A DNA stretch of 32,656 nt from Hyphomicrobiales bacterium (lineage in GTDB: Bacteria > Pseudomonadota > Alphaproteobacteria > Rhizobiales > Beijerinckiaceae): contig CANFLM010000027.1 in assembly GCA_947447895.1 (NCBI GenBank), forward strand, positions 1-32,656, written 5' to 3'. The notes under the pieces were generated by a model. The model saw only the letters and a list, made by a program, of their open reading frames with translations. It was not told the DNA's origin and did not search any database. A program made the translations under genes and the position numbers. Shown here piece by piece: positions 6,685-14,445 of this stretch (position 1 is its first letter; every line of letters begins with the position of its first letter).

Positions 6685-8361
6685 ATGAGCGCGACAGACT
6701 ACTCCCACGGGGCGGCAGACCGCCCGATGACCGCCGAAGAAAAGAAGGTTATTCTTGCTTCTTCGCTTGGTACAGTGTTTGAATGGTATGATTTCTATTT
6801 GGCCGGTTCGCTGGCTGCCAACATCAACGCCAACTTCTTTTCGGGCGTCAATGAAACCGCAGGTTTCATTTTCGTGCTGTTGAGCTTCGCGGCAGGTTTC
6901 GCCGTGCGCCCTTTCGGTGCATTGGTGTTCGGACGTCTCGGCGACATGATCGGCCGCAAATACACCTTCCTCGTCACCATGACCCTGATGGGTGTGGCCA
7001 CTTTCGTGGTCGGCCTGATGCCAAACTATGCCGCCATCGGGATGCTGGCCCCGATCGGCTTCATCATATGCCGCCTCATCCAGGGTCTGGCATTGGGTGG
7101 TGAATATGGCGGTGCGGCAACCTATGTGGCCGAACATTCGCCACAGGGCCGTCGCGGCTTCTACACCTCGTGGATCCAGACCACCGCAACCGTCGGCCTG
7201 TTTGCCTCCTTGCTGGTGATCCTGACCCTGCGTCTGAGCCTGACCCCCGAAGAATTTGCCGCTTGGGGCTGGCGCGTGCCGTTCCTGGTCTCGATCGTTC
7301 TGCTCGGCGTGTCGATCTGGATTCGCTTGCAGCTCAATGAATCGCCTGCCTTCCAAAAGATGAAGGATGAAGGTTCGCTCTCCAAAGCGCCGCTCAGCGA
7401 AGCCTTCGGCAAGTGGCAGAACCAGAAGATCGCCATCATCGCTTTGCTCGGTGGTACAGCCGGTCAGGCTGTGGTCTGGTATACGGGCCAGTTCTATGCC
7501 CTGTTCTTCCTGACACAGACCCTGAAAATCGACGGTACGACCGCCAATCTGCTGATTGCCCTGTCCCTGTTGGTCGGCACACCGTTCTTCATTTTCTTCG
7601 GTTCGCTGTCGGACAAGATCGGCCGTAAGCCAATCATTCTCGCCGGTTGCTTGCTGGCAGCTGTCACCTACTTCCCGCTGTTCGGCAAGATCGCGGAAGT
7701 CGGCAATCCGAAGCTGATCGAAGCCCATAACAGCGTGAAAGTTGTTGTAAAAGCTGATCCTGCCGTTTGCGGCAGCGTGTTTGATCCTGTCGCCATCCGG
7801 GTGTTTACCCAGTCCTGCGACATTGCCCGCCGCGCTCTGGCAGCAAACGGTATCAAATATACATCTGAAAACGCTGCGGCCGGTGCAGGCACCGTTGTCA
7901 GCATCAACGGCAAGGACATTGCCGTTGCCAATGAGGACAAAGGCTTTGCAGCCAAGGCAACGGCGGCAGCTGTCGAAGCTGGCTATCCCAAGGTTGGTGA
8001 TCCCACCATCCTGAAGGCTGCCGGTATCGGCGAACTGTTTGCCAGCAGCCGTGCTTTGACACTGGCCGGGCTGCTGCTGATCCTCGTGATCTATGTGACC
8101 ATGGTCTATGGCCCGATTGCCGCTCTGCTGGTTGAACTGTTCCCGACCCGCATCCGCTATTCGGGTATGTCCCTGCCCTACCACATCGGTAACGGCTGGT
8201 TCGGCGGCTTCCTGCCTCCTACCGCCTTTGCGATTGCAGCCTCGACCGGCGATATCTTCTCCGGCCTGTGGTATCCGATCGTGATTGCGCTTGGCACCTT
8301 TGTGATCGGTCTGATCTTCATGCCGGAAACCAAAGACCGCGACATCTTCAAGGACGGTTGA
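6685..8361 (+). CDS. MFS transporter, metabolite:H+ symporter (MHS/ProP-like) family
   Basis: A 558-residue secondary transporter of the inner membrane, likely importing an organic acid, osmolyte or similar solute with protons; the substrate cannot be read from the sequence. MHS hallmarks are the N-terminal SLGTVFEWYDFYLAGSLA, the loop 2-3 motif FGRLGDMIGRK, GLALGGEYGGAATYVAE in the fourth to fifth span region, and SDKIGRKP between the two halves. About 118 residues (roughly 338-455) between later membrane spans form a soluble insert with DPAVC and QSCDIA, two cysteines about 16 apart, probably facing the periplasm. Typical MHS proteins are near 430-450 residues, so the insert explains the extra length. 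An AAGGAA site lies 7 bases before the ATG. Two hairpins follow the gene. Confidence 0.92.
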   Translation: MSATDYSHGAADRPMTAEEKKVILASSLGTVFEWYDFYLAGSLAANINANFFSGVNETAGFIFVLLSFAAGFAVRPFGALVFGRLGDMIGRKYTFLVTMTLMGVATFVVGLMPNYAAIGMLAPIGFIICRLIQGLALGGEYGGAATYVAEHSPQGRRGFYTSWIQTTATVGLFASLLVILTLRLSLTPEEFAAWGWRVPFLVSIVLLGVSIWIRLQLNESPAFQKMKDEGSLSKAPLSEAFGKWQNQKIAIIALLGGTAGQAVVWYTGQFYALFFLTQTLKIDGTTANLLIALSLLVGTPFFIFFGSLSDKIGRKPIILAGCLLAAVTYFPLFGKIAEVGNPKLIEAHNSVKVVVKADPAVCGSVFDPVAIRVFTQSCDIARRALAANGIKYTSENAAAGAGTVVSINGKDIAVANEDKGFAAKATAAAVEAGYPKVGDPTILKAAGIGELFASSRALTLAGLLLILVIYVTMVYGPIAALLVELFPTRIRYSGMSLPYHIGNGWFGGFLPPTAFAIAASTGDIFSGLWYPIVIALGTFVIGLIFMPETKDRDIFKDG

Positions 8362-8370
8362 TGCAATTGG

Positions 8371-8395
8371 ACGGGGCCGGATCAACCGGCCCCGT
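8371..8395. other. Perfect 10-bp hairpin after the transporter gene
   Basis: ACGGGGCCGG and CCGGCCCCGT pair across the loop ATCAA, starting 9 bases past the stop codon. With no T-run it is probably an mRNA 3'-end stabiliser placed ahead of the true terminator at 8426. Confidence 0.7.
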
Positions 8396-8425
8396 TCCGA
8401 CGGCTCGGACCTCGATGAAGACAAC

Positions 8426-8454
8426 AAAAAAGCCCCTCGCGGGGCTTTTTTTTA
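8426..8454. terminator. Bidirectional intrinsic terminator
   Basis: AGCCCC and GGGGCT pair around a TCGC loop, flanked by an A-run on one side and eight T residues on the other. It serves the transporter gene and the convergent small exported protein gene. Confidence 0.9.
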
Positions 8455-8502
8455 TTGGTCAGGGCATCTTGAGACAGGGGCAGTCCCGATCGCCAGATCG
8501 TG

Positions 8503-8817
8503 TCAGCGGCAGACTTCCTGCTGGCGGATAATCCATTGTCCGAGATAGGGGTCCCAGATCCGGCGCTGCACGAGGCGGCAGTTGTAATAGGGCTCTGGCT
8601 CCACATAATAGGGCGTGCCGGGATAATAGGCCGGCGGGGCCGAATAGACGGGGGCAGCCTGCGCACGTGGCGCAGCCAACAAAGCACCGCCAAGCAGGGC
8701 GCCAGCGACCACGCCACCGGCCAACCAGCCGTTACGGTCATAGCGCGCCTCAGCCTGCTGAACCGTGCCGGCAGCCAATGCCGCCACTGCCACAGCGGTC
8801 AAAATGACTTTACGCAT
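8503..8817 (-). CDS. Small exported glycine-zipper-like hypothetical protein
   Basis: A 104-residue protein with a signal peptide (MRKVILTAVAVAALAAG, cleavage probably after QQAEA near residue 22). A glycine/alanine hydrophobic stretch GGVVAGALLGGALLAA follows, then a proline/tyrosine-rich segment (PPAYYPGTPYYVEPEPYY) and a C-terminal part with two cysteines (YNCRLVQRR and QQEVCR) that could form a disulfide. Short envelope proteins of this design are common in alphaproteobacteria and mostly uncharacterised. I chose ATG 8817, 4 codons inside the longest frame, because GGAGAG lies 4 bases upstream. A good promoter lies at 8865-8893. Confidence 0.8.
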   Translation of the reverse strand: MRKVILTAVAVAALAAGTVQQAEARYDRNGWLAGGVVAGALLGGALLAAPRAQAAPVYSAPPAYYPGTPYYVEPEPYYNCRLVQRRIWDPYLGQWIIRQQEVCR

Positions 8818-8864
8818 TGCACTCTCCATCTTTGCCGAAAAAGTTACCTTGAGTGATGAGACCC

Positions 8865-8893
8865 ATTATAATCCAGAACACAGAAACTGCAAA
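8865..8893 (-). promoter_or_regulatory. Promoter of the small exported protein gene
   Basis: On the minus strand TTTGCA (8893-8888), a 17-base spacer and a perfect TATAAT (8870-8865) lie 48 bases before the ATG at 8817. The -35 matches 4 of 6 consensus bases. Confidence 0.55.
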
Positions 8894-9141
8894 AGCCTGA
8901 CTTGGCTGTTCGGGCAACGCGTCCTTTAACCAATCCGGTAGCACAGAATCGCATGATCGGGGCATAGGAAGTCTTATTCCACTCAATCATGTCTCTTTCT
9001 AGACGAACCTGTGTGAACAGAAGCTGAATGAACCAGACAGGATGCGGTTGAACCGCAAATGAGCAGGCGGAAATTCACCTTTTGAGGCTTTTTCACTTGC
9101 TCTTCGTCTCAGGTCTTGATAGCCACTTTCTCACCAAGACA
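8894..9141. other. Spacer before tRNA-Thr
   Basis: No gene seen. It contains a 15-base odd palindrome TGCGGTT-G-AACCGCA at 9043-9057, which looks more like a dimeric protein site than a hairpin because there is no loop. No convincing tRNA promoter could be picked. Confidence 0.35.
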
Positions 9142-9217
9142 GCCGATTTAGCTCAGTTGGTAGAGCAACCGCCTTGTAAGCGGTAGGTCGCGAGTTCGAG
9201 TCCCGCAATCGGCACCA
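9142..9217 (+). tRNA. tRNA-Thr (TGT)
   Basis: Complete cloverleaf of 76 bases: acceptor GCCGATT with AATCGGC, D-arm GCTCAGTTGGTAGAGC, anticodon stem CCGCC/GGCGG-like pairing with loop CTTGTAA giving anticodon TGT, T-arm GCGAGTTCGAGTCCCGC, discriminator A and encoded CCA. Confidence 0.97.
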
Positions 9218-9224
9218 TTTCCTT

Positions 9225-9803
9225 CTAATGCTGGGTGCAACTTTCCTTGCTGGTGTCATCGGCCGGCCCCTTTTGGCAGGTTTTGACATCGAGACGCCCG
9301 GAAGGATCAGGGCGGCCTTTCACCTTCACCTGTTTGGGAGCGGCGACCCGATCGGGCAAATGGCCTGCTGGCAGGACGCGGTTGATCCGCGCTCCGAATT
9401 GGACCATCACCGCCGTGCCATTGGGCAGGACCGGATCGTCATCCCCTTGCAATTGGTCGATTACCTGGGTGCTGCCGTCGCTGAAGCTGATCGTATATTC
9501 GATGCCGTTATCGGTCTCGAGATAATGTTGCAGCCCCATGCCCGTTAATCCGCCCGCGGCTGCCGACACCAGCCAGGCCGCGCTATTGCCGCCCGCCGCC
9601 GCCCCTGCCACACTGCCTGCCAAGGCCCCGGCCGTCACAGCGGGTTGGACACTGGAGCGTATATTGACCCGCCGCTGGTCGATGATGGTGCCGAATTTCA
9701 CTTTATAGGCTTGCGAGGCATCCGCCTCCTTCACATCGTTCAGGGAGCGGTTGGCACAACCAAGGGTCAGGACACTGAGCAGAACAACACTGCAAATCCG
9801 CAT
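9225..9803 (-). CDS. Outer-membrane lipoprotein with glycine zipper (SlyB/Pcp-like)
   Basis: A 192-residue predicted lipoprotein. The signal peptide ends in TLGC with the lipidated cysteine at residue 16; the lipobox is not perfect (Thr at -3). A conserved-looking region (AYKVKFGTIIDQRRVNI) precedes a glycine-zipper segment at about residues 58-92 (AGALAGSVAGAAAGGNSAAW), followed by a beta-rich domain (EYTISFSDGSTQVIDQ) as in SlyB-type proteins. The C-terminal tail is hydrophilic with two cysteines. It is convergent with tRNA-Thr. SlyB relatives help stabilise the outer membrane under stress, but that role is only by analogy. AGAGG precedes the start. Confidence 0.8.
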   Translation of the reverse strand: MRICSVVLLSVLTLGCANRSLNDVKEADASQAYKVKFGTIIDQRRVNIRSSVQPAVTAGALAGSVAGAAAGGNSAAWLVSAAAGGLTGMGLQHYLETDNGIEYTISFSDGSTQVIDQLQGDDDPVLPNGTAVMVQFGARINRVLPAGHLPDRVAAPKQVKVKGRPDPSGRLDVKTCQKGPADDTSKESCTQH

Positions 9804-9839
9804 GGCAAACCTCTAAAAAATGTCAAAAAATGAGACTCG

Positions 9840-10100
9840 ATGATAAGTCATCTTTCAATCACGGATCAACAGCTCAGACGCATGATCAAGACCGGGCAGA
9901 TTGCTTGCGCCGGACATGGTCCTGCCCGTATTTTCGGACGGCTCGATTGCCGGTCAGGCATGCGGATGCACCGGCACAACCGTGTGTTTTTTGTCGATCA
10001 TGGGGAGGCCCTGGCCCAAGGGTTCAGACCTTGCGGCCATAGTCTGCCGCTCGCATACCGGCAATGGCGCAGCTCTAAACCTTTGACATTTGGTGATTAA
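9840..10100 (+). CDS. Small Ada metal-binding-domain-like protein
   Basis: An 86-residue protein resembling the stand-alone zinc-binding domain related to the N-terminus of the DNA-repair methyltransferase Ada. The match rests on the order: a helix with TDQQLRRMIKTGQI, GPARIFGRLDCRSGMRM with Cys37, NRVFF, an EALAQGFRPCGH segment with Cys65, and LAYRQWR at the end. In the family the last motif normally reads PCGHC; here the second cysteine is Ser68 (codon AGT), so one expected metal ligand is missing. The frame lies in a gap that would otherwise be empty upstream of nadK, and there is no strong ribosome-binding site. It could be a functional variant or an early pseudogene. Confidence 0.65.
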   Translation: MISHLSITDQQLRRMIKTGQIACAGHGPARIFGRLDCRSGMRMHRHNRVFFVDHGEALAQGFRPCGHSLPLAYRQWRSSKPLTFGD

Positions 10101-10181
10101 CACTGTTTGCCGAAAGGGTATGCCATCAGGCGATGATGCTATAAAGTTGAGGACAGCAGACCTGTTCTGAGTGGAGCCCCA

Positions 10182-10952
10182 GTGACAACCATCAAAAATC
10201 TGGCTTTTGTGACCAGTGACATGCCGGAGGCGCGGCTTGCCGCCAGCCACTTTGCCAAACTCTATGGCGAGGTCCCGCCCGAGCAGGCCGATGTGATTGT
10301 CGCGCTTGGCGGGGATGGCCTGATGCTGCAAACCCTGCACAGTTTCATGGACCAGGGCAAACCGATTTACGGGATCAATCGTGGCTCGGTCGGCTTTTTG
10401 ATGAACGAATATCGCGAGCTTGACCTGCTGGACCGGATCAAAACCGCTGAACGCAGCATCATCCACCCATTGCTGATGCAGGCCACCGATCAGGAAGGAC
10501 ATATTTGCGAGGCCCGCGCGATCAACGAAGTCTCGATTTTCCGGCAATCCTATCAGGCCGCCAAACTCTCGCTGTCGGTGGACGGCCGGGTGCGGATGCC
10601 GGAATTGGTGGCCGATGGCGTTCTGGTCGCCACTCCCGCGGGCTCGACAGCCTATAACCTGTCGGCCAATGGTCCGATCCTGCCGCTCAACGCGCCGATG
10701 CTGGCCCTGACACCGATCTCGGCCTTCCGCCCGCGCCGCTGGCGCGGGGCCTTGCTGCCCGACAAAGCCACCATCACGATTTCCGTGCTCGAGGCGCAAA
10801 AGCGTCCGGTCAATGCCGTGGCCGACCACTTCGAGTTTCGCTCGGTTGTTGAAATCCAGGTGAGGATGGATCGTGAAACCGAACTGGTCATGTTGCACGA
10901 CCCCGATCACGGGCTGGAAGAACGCATTTTGCGCGAGCAATTCGGGACCTGA
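10182..10952 (+). CDS. nadK: NAD kinase
   Basis: NAD kinase, 256 residues, phosphorylating NAD to NADP in the cytoplasm. The catalytic GGDG motif is at residues 43-46 ([10 protein letters not shown]), followed by [15 protein letters not shown] and the NAD-binding [20 protein letters not shown]. This short form without an N-terminal extension is usual in alphaproteobacteria. The start is GTG with GGAG 6 bases upstream. A TATAAA at 10140-10145 could be a -10 box but I see no good -35. It ends 3 bases before the convergent DUF2336 gene. Confidence 0.96.
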   Translation: MTTIKNLAFVTSDMPEARLAASHFAKLYGEVPPEQADVIVALGGDGLMLQTLHSFMDQGKPIYGINRGSVGFLMNEYRELDLLDRIKTAERSIIHPLLMQATDQEGHICEARAINEVSIFRQSYQAAKLSLSVDGRVRMPELVADGVLVATPAGSTAYNLSANGPILPLNAPMLALTPISAFRPRRWRGALLPDKATITISVLEAQKRPVNAVADHFEFRSVVEIQVRMDRETELVMLHDPDHGLEERILREQFGT

Positions 10953-10955
10953 TTC

Positions 10956-12260
10956 TCAAGCCGACCGGGCTTTGAAGGCAACACTCCCCGATCCGAACGC
11001 TCGCAAAAAACTGTTGCTGTTCGGCTTGAAGGGCCAGGAAAAAACCTTGTCGGCCCTATCTGCTCCAACGGCTTGGTCTGTCGCAAAGGCTGTTTGAGGC
11101 TCGACCACATCATCCTGCAGAATGCTCGGCTCCGGCATTTCGGGGACAGCCATCGATTTGAGGGTTAACTCATAGCGTTTTTGCTGGGCATATTCGATCA
11201 ACAGTCTGGCTTCGCTTTGCAACATCATGCCATAGAGCGCATCCCCAACCGGAACCCCTTTCTTGTCCATCATCCTGATCAGGCGGGTCAAGGCCTCATG
11301 GTCGAGGGCCTGGCCGTCCTGCAAGGATTTTGTCTCCTCGAGAATTCGCGCGAGCAAATGACCACTGTGCTTTGACAGTCCGGCATAGCGGCACAGGCCC
11401 CGCAGGGCCAATCCGCCCATCCGGCATAAGCGCAGGGCATGGCCCGGTTTCATGGAGCAGGCCTCGGCCAGCAAAGCAGCGGTGAAAGCGAATTGTCCGG
11501 CCAGAGCGGCGCGGATGATCACAAATGTATTGAGCCACCGGCGTTCATGCAGGAAGCGCGCAATGAGGGGCAGTTCATGCCCTTCGGCGTGTGCCGTCCG
11601 CAAGACAATGCGATCCAGACGGCGCTCCAGTTGTTTCACGTCCGGCTGGGGAGGCTCTCCGGCCACATCGCCCAGAAAATCGATTTTCAGTTTCACAAAG
11701 GCCGAGACATCATGACGGCGCAACAATTGGGCCGTGACCTGTTTATGATCGGCATGTGTCGGATTCTCGAACCGCTGCCAGACCCGTTCCGAGGCCTCCA
11801 GCGTCAACCGGCTGCCAAGATTGTCCAGCAGTTTCAGCACAGCGGCATTGCAGGCCGATTGGGCCAGCGTATCGACCACCACCGGCGACAGATCGGGGCG
11901 TCCGGCAATGGCACATTGCACGAGCGGGTTGTTGCTGGCGAGGCCCGCCAGCAATTCCGTGTCCGGCAACCGTGTCGAACGGGCAAAAACGGGGGCTGAC
12001 ACCTGGGCCACATCTTTCGCAAGGATGAGGTGCAGCGAGCGGGGGAATTGTGAGGAACCGGCCACAACCCCGGACAAGGCAGAACGGACCTCGATGGCCG
12101 GATCGGCCGCCATGGCCGTCAAGGCCAGCAGGATATTGTCCTGGTCAGGATGCGGTTCTGTTTGTCCGGCATAGGCTTGGGCCAGAACACCGGTGAGTTC
12201 CGCGCGTTTATGGCGATCGACCCGATTGGCATAGAGCAAAAACATGTGTGAAAGATTCAT
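10956..12260 (-). CDS. DUF2336 domain-containing protein
   Basis: A 434-residue, largely alpha-helical protein of the DUF2336 family, which is almost restricted to alphaproteobacteria. The N-terminal half (about 40-200) has repeated helical pairs with a HEAT-like look (DPAIEVRSALSGVVAG; LASNNPLVQCAIAGRPDLSP). The central part contains GHELPLIARFLHERRWLN and a phenylalanine/alanine-rich helical stretch. The C-terminal 50 residues are polar and probably disordered. No enzyme motif or membrane span is visible. Its molecular role is unknown; some relatives sit near signalling or cell-cycle genes. It runs divergently from the MaoC gene and a weak AGG lies before the ATG. Confidence 0.8.
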   Translation of the reverse strand: MNLSHMFLLYANRVDRHKRAELTGVLAQAYAGQTEPHPDQDNILLALTAMAADPAIEVRSALSGVVAGSSQFPRSLHLILAKDVAQVSAPVFARSTRLPDTELLAGLASNNPLVQCAIAGRPDLSPVVVDTLAQSACNAAVLKLLDNLGSRLTLEASERVWQRFENPTHADHKQVTAQLLRRHDVSAFVKLKIDFLGDVAGEPPQPDVKQLERRLDRIVLRTAHAEGHELPLIARFLHERRWLNTFVIIRAALAGQFAFTAALLAEACSMKPGHALRLCRMGGLALRGLCRYAGLSKHSGHLLARILEETKSLQDGQALDHEALTRLIRMMDKKGVPVGDALYGMMLQSEARLLIEYAQQKRYELTLKSMAVPEMPEPSILQDDVVEPQTAFATDQAVGADRADKVFSWPFKPNSNSFLRAFGSGSVAFKARSA

Positions 12261-12290
12261 TGTAAAAAACCTGTCTGCAGTATGATTCCC

Positions 12291-12329
12291 TTGATTTAGA
12301 ATAGAAAAACAGAGTTAATAAATTCCTAA
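12291..12329 (+). promoter_or_regulatory. Candidate promoter of the MaoC gene with overlapping CtrA-like site
   Basis: TTGATT (12291-12296), a 17-base spacer and GTTAAT (12314-12319) make a moderate promoter, each box matching 4 of 6 consensus bases. TTAA-N7-CTAA at 12315-12329 differs by one base from the CtrA consensus TTAA-N7-TTAA and overlaps the -10. Both calls are weak. Confidence 0.3.
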
Positions 12330-12362
12330 CAGGATCAGATCAATGATCGGGAGGACAGGCCC

Positions 12363-12863
12363 ATGGACACGCCCCAGACACAAGCCGACAAACAGCGGCA
12401 CCAGCGTGGCGGCCTGTTTTACGAGGATTTCCATATAGGCGAGCAGATCCGGCACCGCTTGACGCGCACCGTCACGCAGATGGACAACATGCTTTTTTCC
12501 AACATGACCCTGAACCCGCAACCGCTCCATATCGATGCGCATTTTTGCGCAACCGAGACAGAATGGGGCAAGCCCTTGATGAATTCGTTGTTCACCCTCG
12601 GGCTGATGATCGGCATCGGCGTCAATGACCTGACCAACGGCACCACCATTGCCAATCTGGGCATGACAGACGTGGTTTTCCCGCATCCCCTGTTCGAGAA
12701 TGACACGGTGCATTGCACAACAGACATTGTCGACAAGCGCGAATCGCGCTCGCGGCCTGAAGCAGGTATCGTGACTTTCCTGCATCGGGCCTATAATCAG
12801 CATAATGTGCTGGTGGCCCAATGCCACAGGCAGGCTTTCATGCGCAAACGGCCTGTGGCCTGA
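12363..12863 (+). CDS. MaoC-like hydratase/dehydratase
   Basis: A single hotdog-fold protein of 166 residues in the MaoC-like (R)-specific enoyl-CoA hydratase superfamily. The active-site region NPQPLHIDAHF fits the family N-P-x-H-x-D pattern; GKPLMNSLFTLGLMIGIGV and FPHPLFENDTVH follow as in relatives. A GGGAGGA site lies 7 bases before the ATG. The gene is followed after 39 bases by a CitE-like lyase, a pairing that recurs in alphaproteobacteria and suggests a short pathway on a branched or dicarboxylic acyl-CoA such as mesaconyl-CoA or methylmalyl-CoA. The exact substrate cannot be fixed; mesaconyl-CoA hydratase itself is usually a longer, double-hotdog protein. Confidence 0.85.
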   Translation: MDTPQTQADKQRHQRGGLFYEDFHIGEQIRHRLTRTVTQMDNMLFSNMTLNPQPLHIDAHFCATETEWGKPLMNSLFTLGLMIGIGVNDLTNGTTIANLGMTDVVFPHPLFENDTVHCTTDIVDKRESRSRPEAGIVTFLHRAYNQHNVLVAQCHRQAFMRKRPVA

Positions 12864-12902
12864 CCCTCTGCCGCCTCCCTCTCGATCACAGGATCATCCC
12901 CC

Positions 12903-13787
12903 ATGCGTTCTCTGCTGTTTGTTCCGGGCGACAGCCCTGCCAAAATCGACAAGGCTTTGGGGTCGGGCGCTGATACGCTGTTGCTGGATCTGGAAGATTC
13001 GATCGCGCTGTCCGGCAAGCAGACCGCCCGACAGCTTGTCGCGGAAAGACTGGCCGCTCTTGCTCCGTTGAAAATCCGACCGCGCCTCTATGTGCGCATC
13101 AATGCGCTCGATACGGGATTGGCGGATGACGATCTGGATGCGGTCATCAAGGCCGGACCGGACGGGATCATGCTGCCCAAAAGCATCAATGGCGCGAGCG
13201 TGCAGCAACTGGCAGCCAAAATCGCCGTGCGCGAGGCCGAAGCACAGATCGCAGATGGAACAATCCGTATCATCGCCATTGCCACAGAGACGGCGCAATC
13301 GCTGTTCCATCTGGCCAGCTATCAGGGGGCAAGCGACCGTCTCGATGGCCTGACATGGGGGGCAGAGGATTTGTCCGCCGATCTCGGCTCCGAAACCAAC
13401 CGGCTCGACAATGGCGATTATACCGATCCATACCGGCTGGCCCGCGCTTTGGTGCTGGTGGGAGCATCAGCGGCCCAGTTGCCGGCTATCGATACGGTGT
13501 TCACCGCCTATCGTGACAGCGAAGCGCTGACCCGCGAATGTGAGGCGGCGCGGCGCGATGGCTTCAGTGCCAAAATGGCCATCCACCCTGCCCAGGTCCC
13601 GATCATCAATGCGGTCTTTACCCCCTCGCCCGAGGCGATCAGCCATGCCCGGGCGATTGTCGATGCCTTTGCCGCCGATCCGCAAGCCGGTGTGGTGGGG
13701 ATCGGGGGACAGATGATCGATCGCCCGCATCTGCGGCGCGCCGAACGGGTGCTGGCACGCGCTACGGCTGCCAGCAACCGGTCCTAG
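12903..13787 (+). CDS. CitE/HpcH-family CoA ester lyase
   Basis: A 294-residue TIM-barrel protein of the HpcH/HpaI aldolase and citrate lyase beta-subunit family. Conserved blocks are RSLLFVPGDSPAKI at the N-terminus, DTLLLDLEDSI (metal and substrate acid), LYVRINALDTG, GIMLPKS, IAIATETAQS (metal-binding Glu), GLTWGAEDLSADLG, and GFSAKMAIHPAQVPIIN near the C-terminus. Family members cleave malyl-CoA or beta-methylmalyl-CoA, or act as malyl-CoA thioesterases. Genuine citrate lyase is unlikely because there are no citD/citF neighbours. It pairs with the MaoC gene upstream; the ribosome-binding site is weak. Confidence 0.87.
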   Translation: MRSLLFVPGDSPAKIDKALGSGADTLLLDLEDSIALSGKQTARQLVAERLAALAPLKIRPRLYVRINALDTGLADDDLDAVIKAGPDGIMLPKSINGASVQQLAAKIAVREAEAQIADGTIRIIAIATETAQSLFHLASYQGASDRLDGLTWGAEDLSADLGSETNRLDNGDYTDPYRLARALVLVGASAAQLPAIDTVFTAYRDSEALTRECEAARRDGFSAKMAIHPAQVPIINAVFTPSPEAISHARAIVDAFAADPQAGVVGIGGQMIDRPHLRRAERVLARATAASNRS

Positions 13788-13803
13788 GACAACGGCAGAA
13801 GGA

Positions 13804-14412
13804 TCAACCGCCGCCCAAAGGACGGGTGATCGAAAACAGCTCGTCGACCACTGCATAATCGGCATAACCGCAACGGGCGATGGTGCGGGCCAAAGTCATG
13901 TCAAAACGGCCATCGCGGATGCAGCGGTCGTCGATATAGACGCCGACAACATGGCCCAGCACCAGATAGCGGTCCATCGGCTGGCCATCAAAGGTCGTCA
14001 ACTCCTGCACCGAGACCAGTTTGCATTCCAGCGCGGCTGCGACGCCTTTGACGCGCGGCGACTTGACCAATTGGCTGGCTTCCATGGCCAGACCGGCATG
14101 CTCGAATTCGCTCTCGCCGCGCGGCAACGGGGCAGAGGTCGCATTCATCTCGTTGCGCATGTCATAGGTCACGAGGTTGCAGACAAATTCCCGGCTTTCC
14201 TGAATAAAAGCCACCGAATCCTTCATGCCCTCAGAAGAAAACCCGACAATCGGCGGGCGCGAGGCGAAAATGTTGAAAAACGAATAGGGTGCCAGATTGA
14301 CCCGCCCCTGCCCGTCCAGCGTGCTGATCCAGCCGATCGGACGCGGGGCGACAATCGCCTTGACCGGATCATGCGGCAGGCCGTGGTCGTAGCTCACTGT
14401 ATCATAAAACAT
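13804..14412 (-). CDS. Flavin reductase-like FMN-binding family protein
   Basis: A 202-residue split-barrel flavoprotein of the flavin reductase-like family. The N-terminal APRPIGWISTLD and NLAPYSFFNIFASRPPIVGF match the FMN-binding core, and EFVCNLVTYDMRNEMN follows. Such proteins reduce flavin with NAD(P)H or bind FMN as part of a two-component oxygenase; this subgroup is uncharacterised. It lies 33 bases downstream of a nitroreductase-like gene on the same strand, so the two flavoproteins probably share an operon. Confidence 0.85.
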   Translation of the reverse strand: MFYDTVSYDHGLPHDPVKAIVAPRPIGWISTLDGQGRVNLAPYSFFNIFASRPPIVGFSSEGMKDSVAFIQESREFVCNLVTYDMRNEMNATSAPLPRGESEFEHAGLAMEASQLVKSPRVKGVAAALECKLVSVQELTTFDGQPMDRYLVLGHVVGVYIDDRCIRDGRFDMTLARTIARCGYADYAVVDELFSITRPLGGG

Positions 14413-14445
14413 GGGTGATCCTCATTTTAGGGTCGGAAACGGCCG

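Noticed and set aside
6494-6688. 64-codon plus-strand frame before the transporter
   Set aside because: GTG start with no ribosome-binding site, unfamiliar content, and it overlaps the supported transporter start.
6466-8427. A 653-codon minus-strand open frame
   Set aside because: It is the exact antisense shadow of the MHS transporter, has low-complexity H/Q/D/R-rich content and no family motif.
9821-9826. TTGACA on the minus strand before the lipoprotein gene
   Set aside because: The matching -10 would fall inside the coding region at normal spacing.
9954-10940. A 328-codon minus-strand open frame
   Set aside because: Antisense to nadK and part of the Ada-like gene, with no recognisable content.
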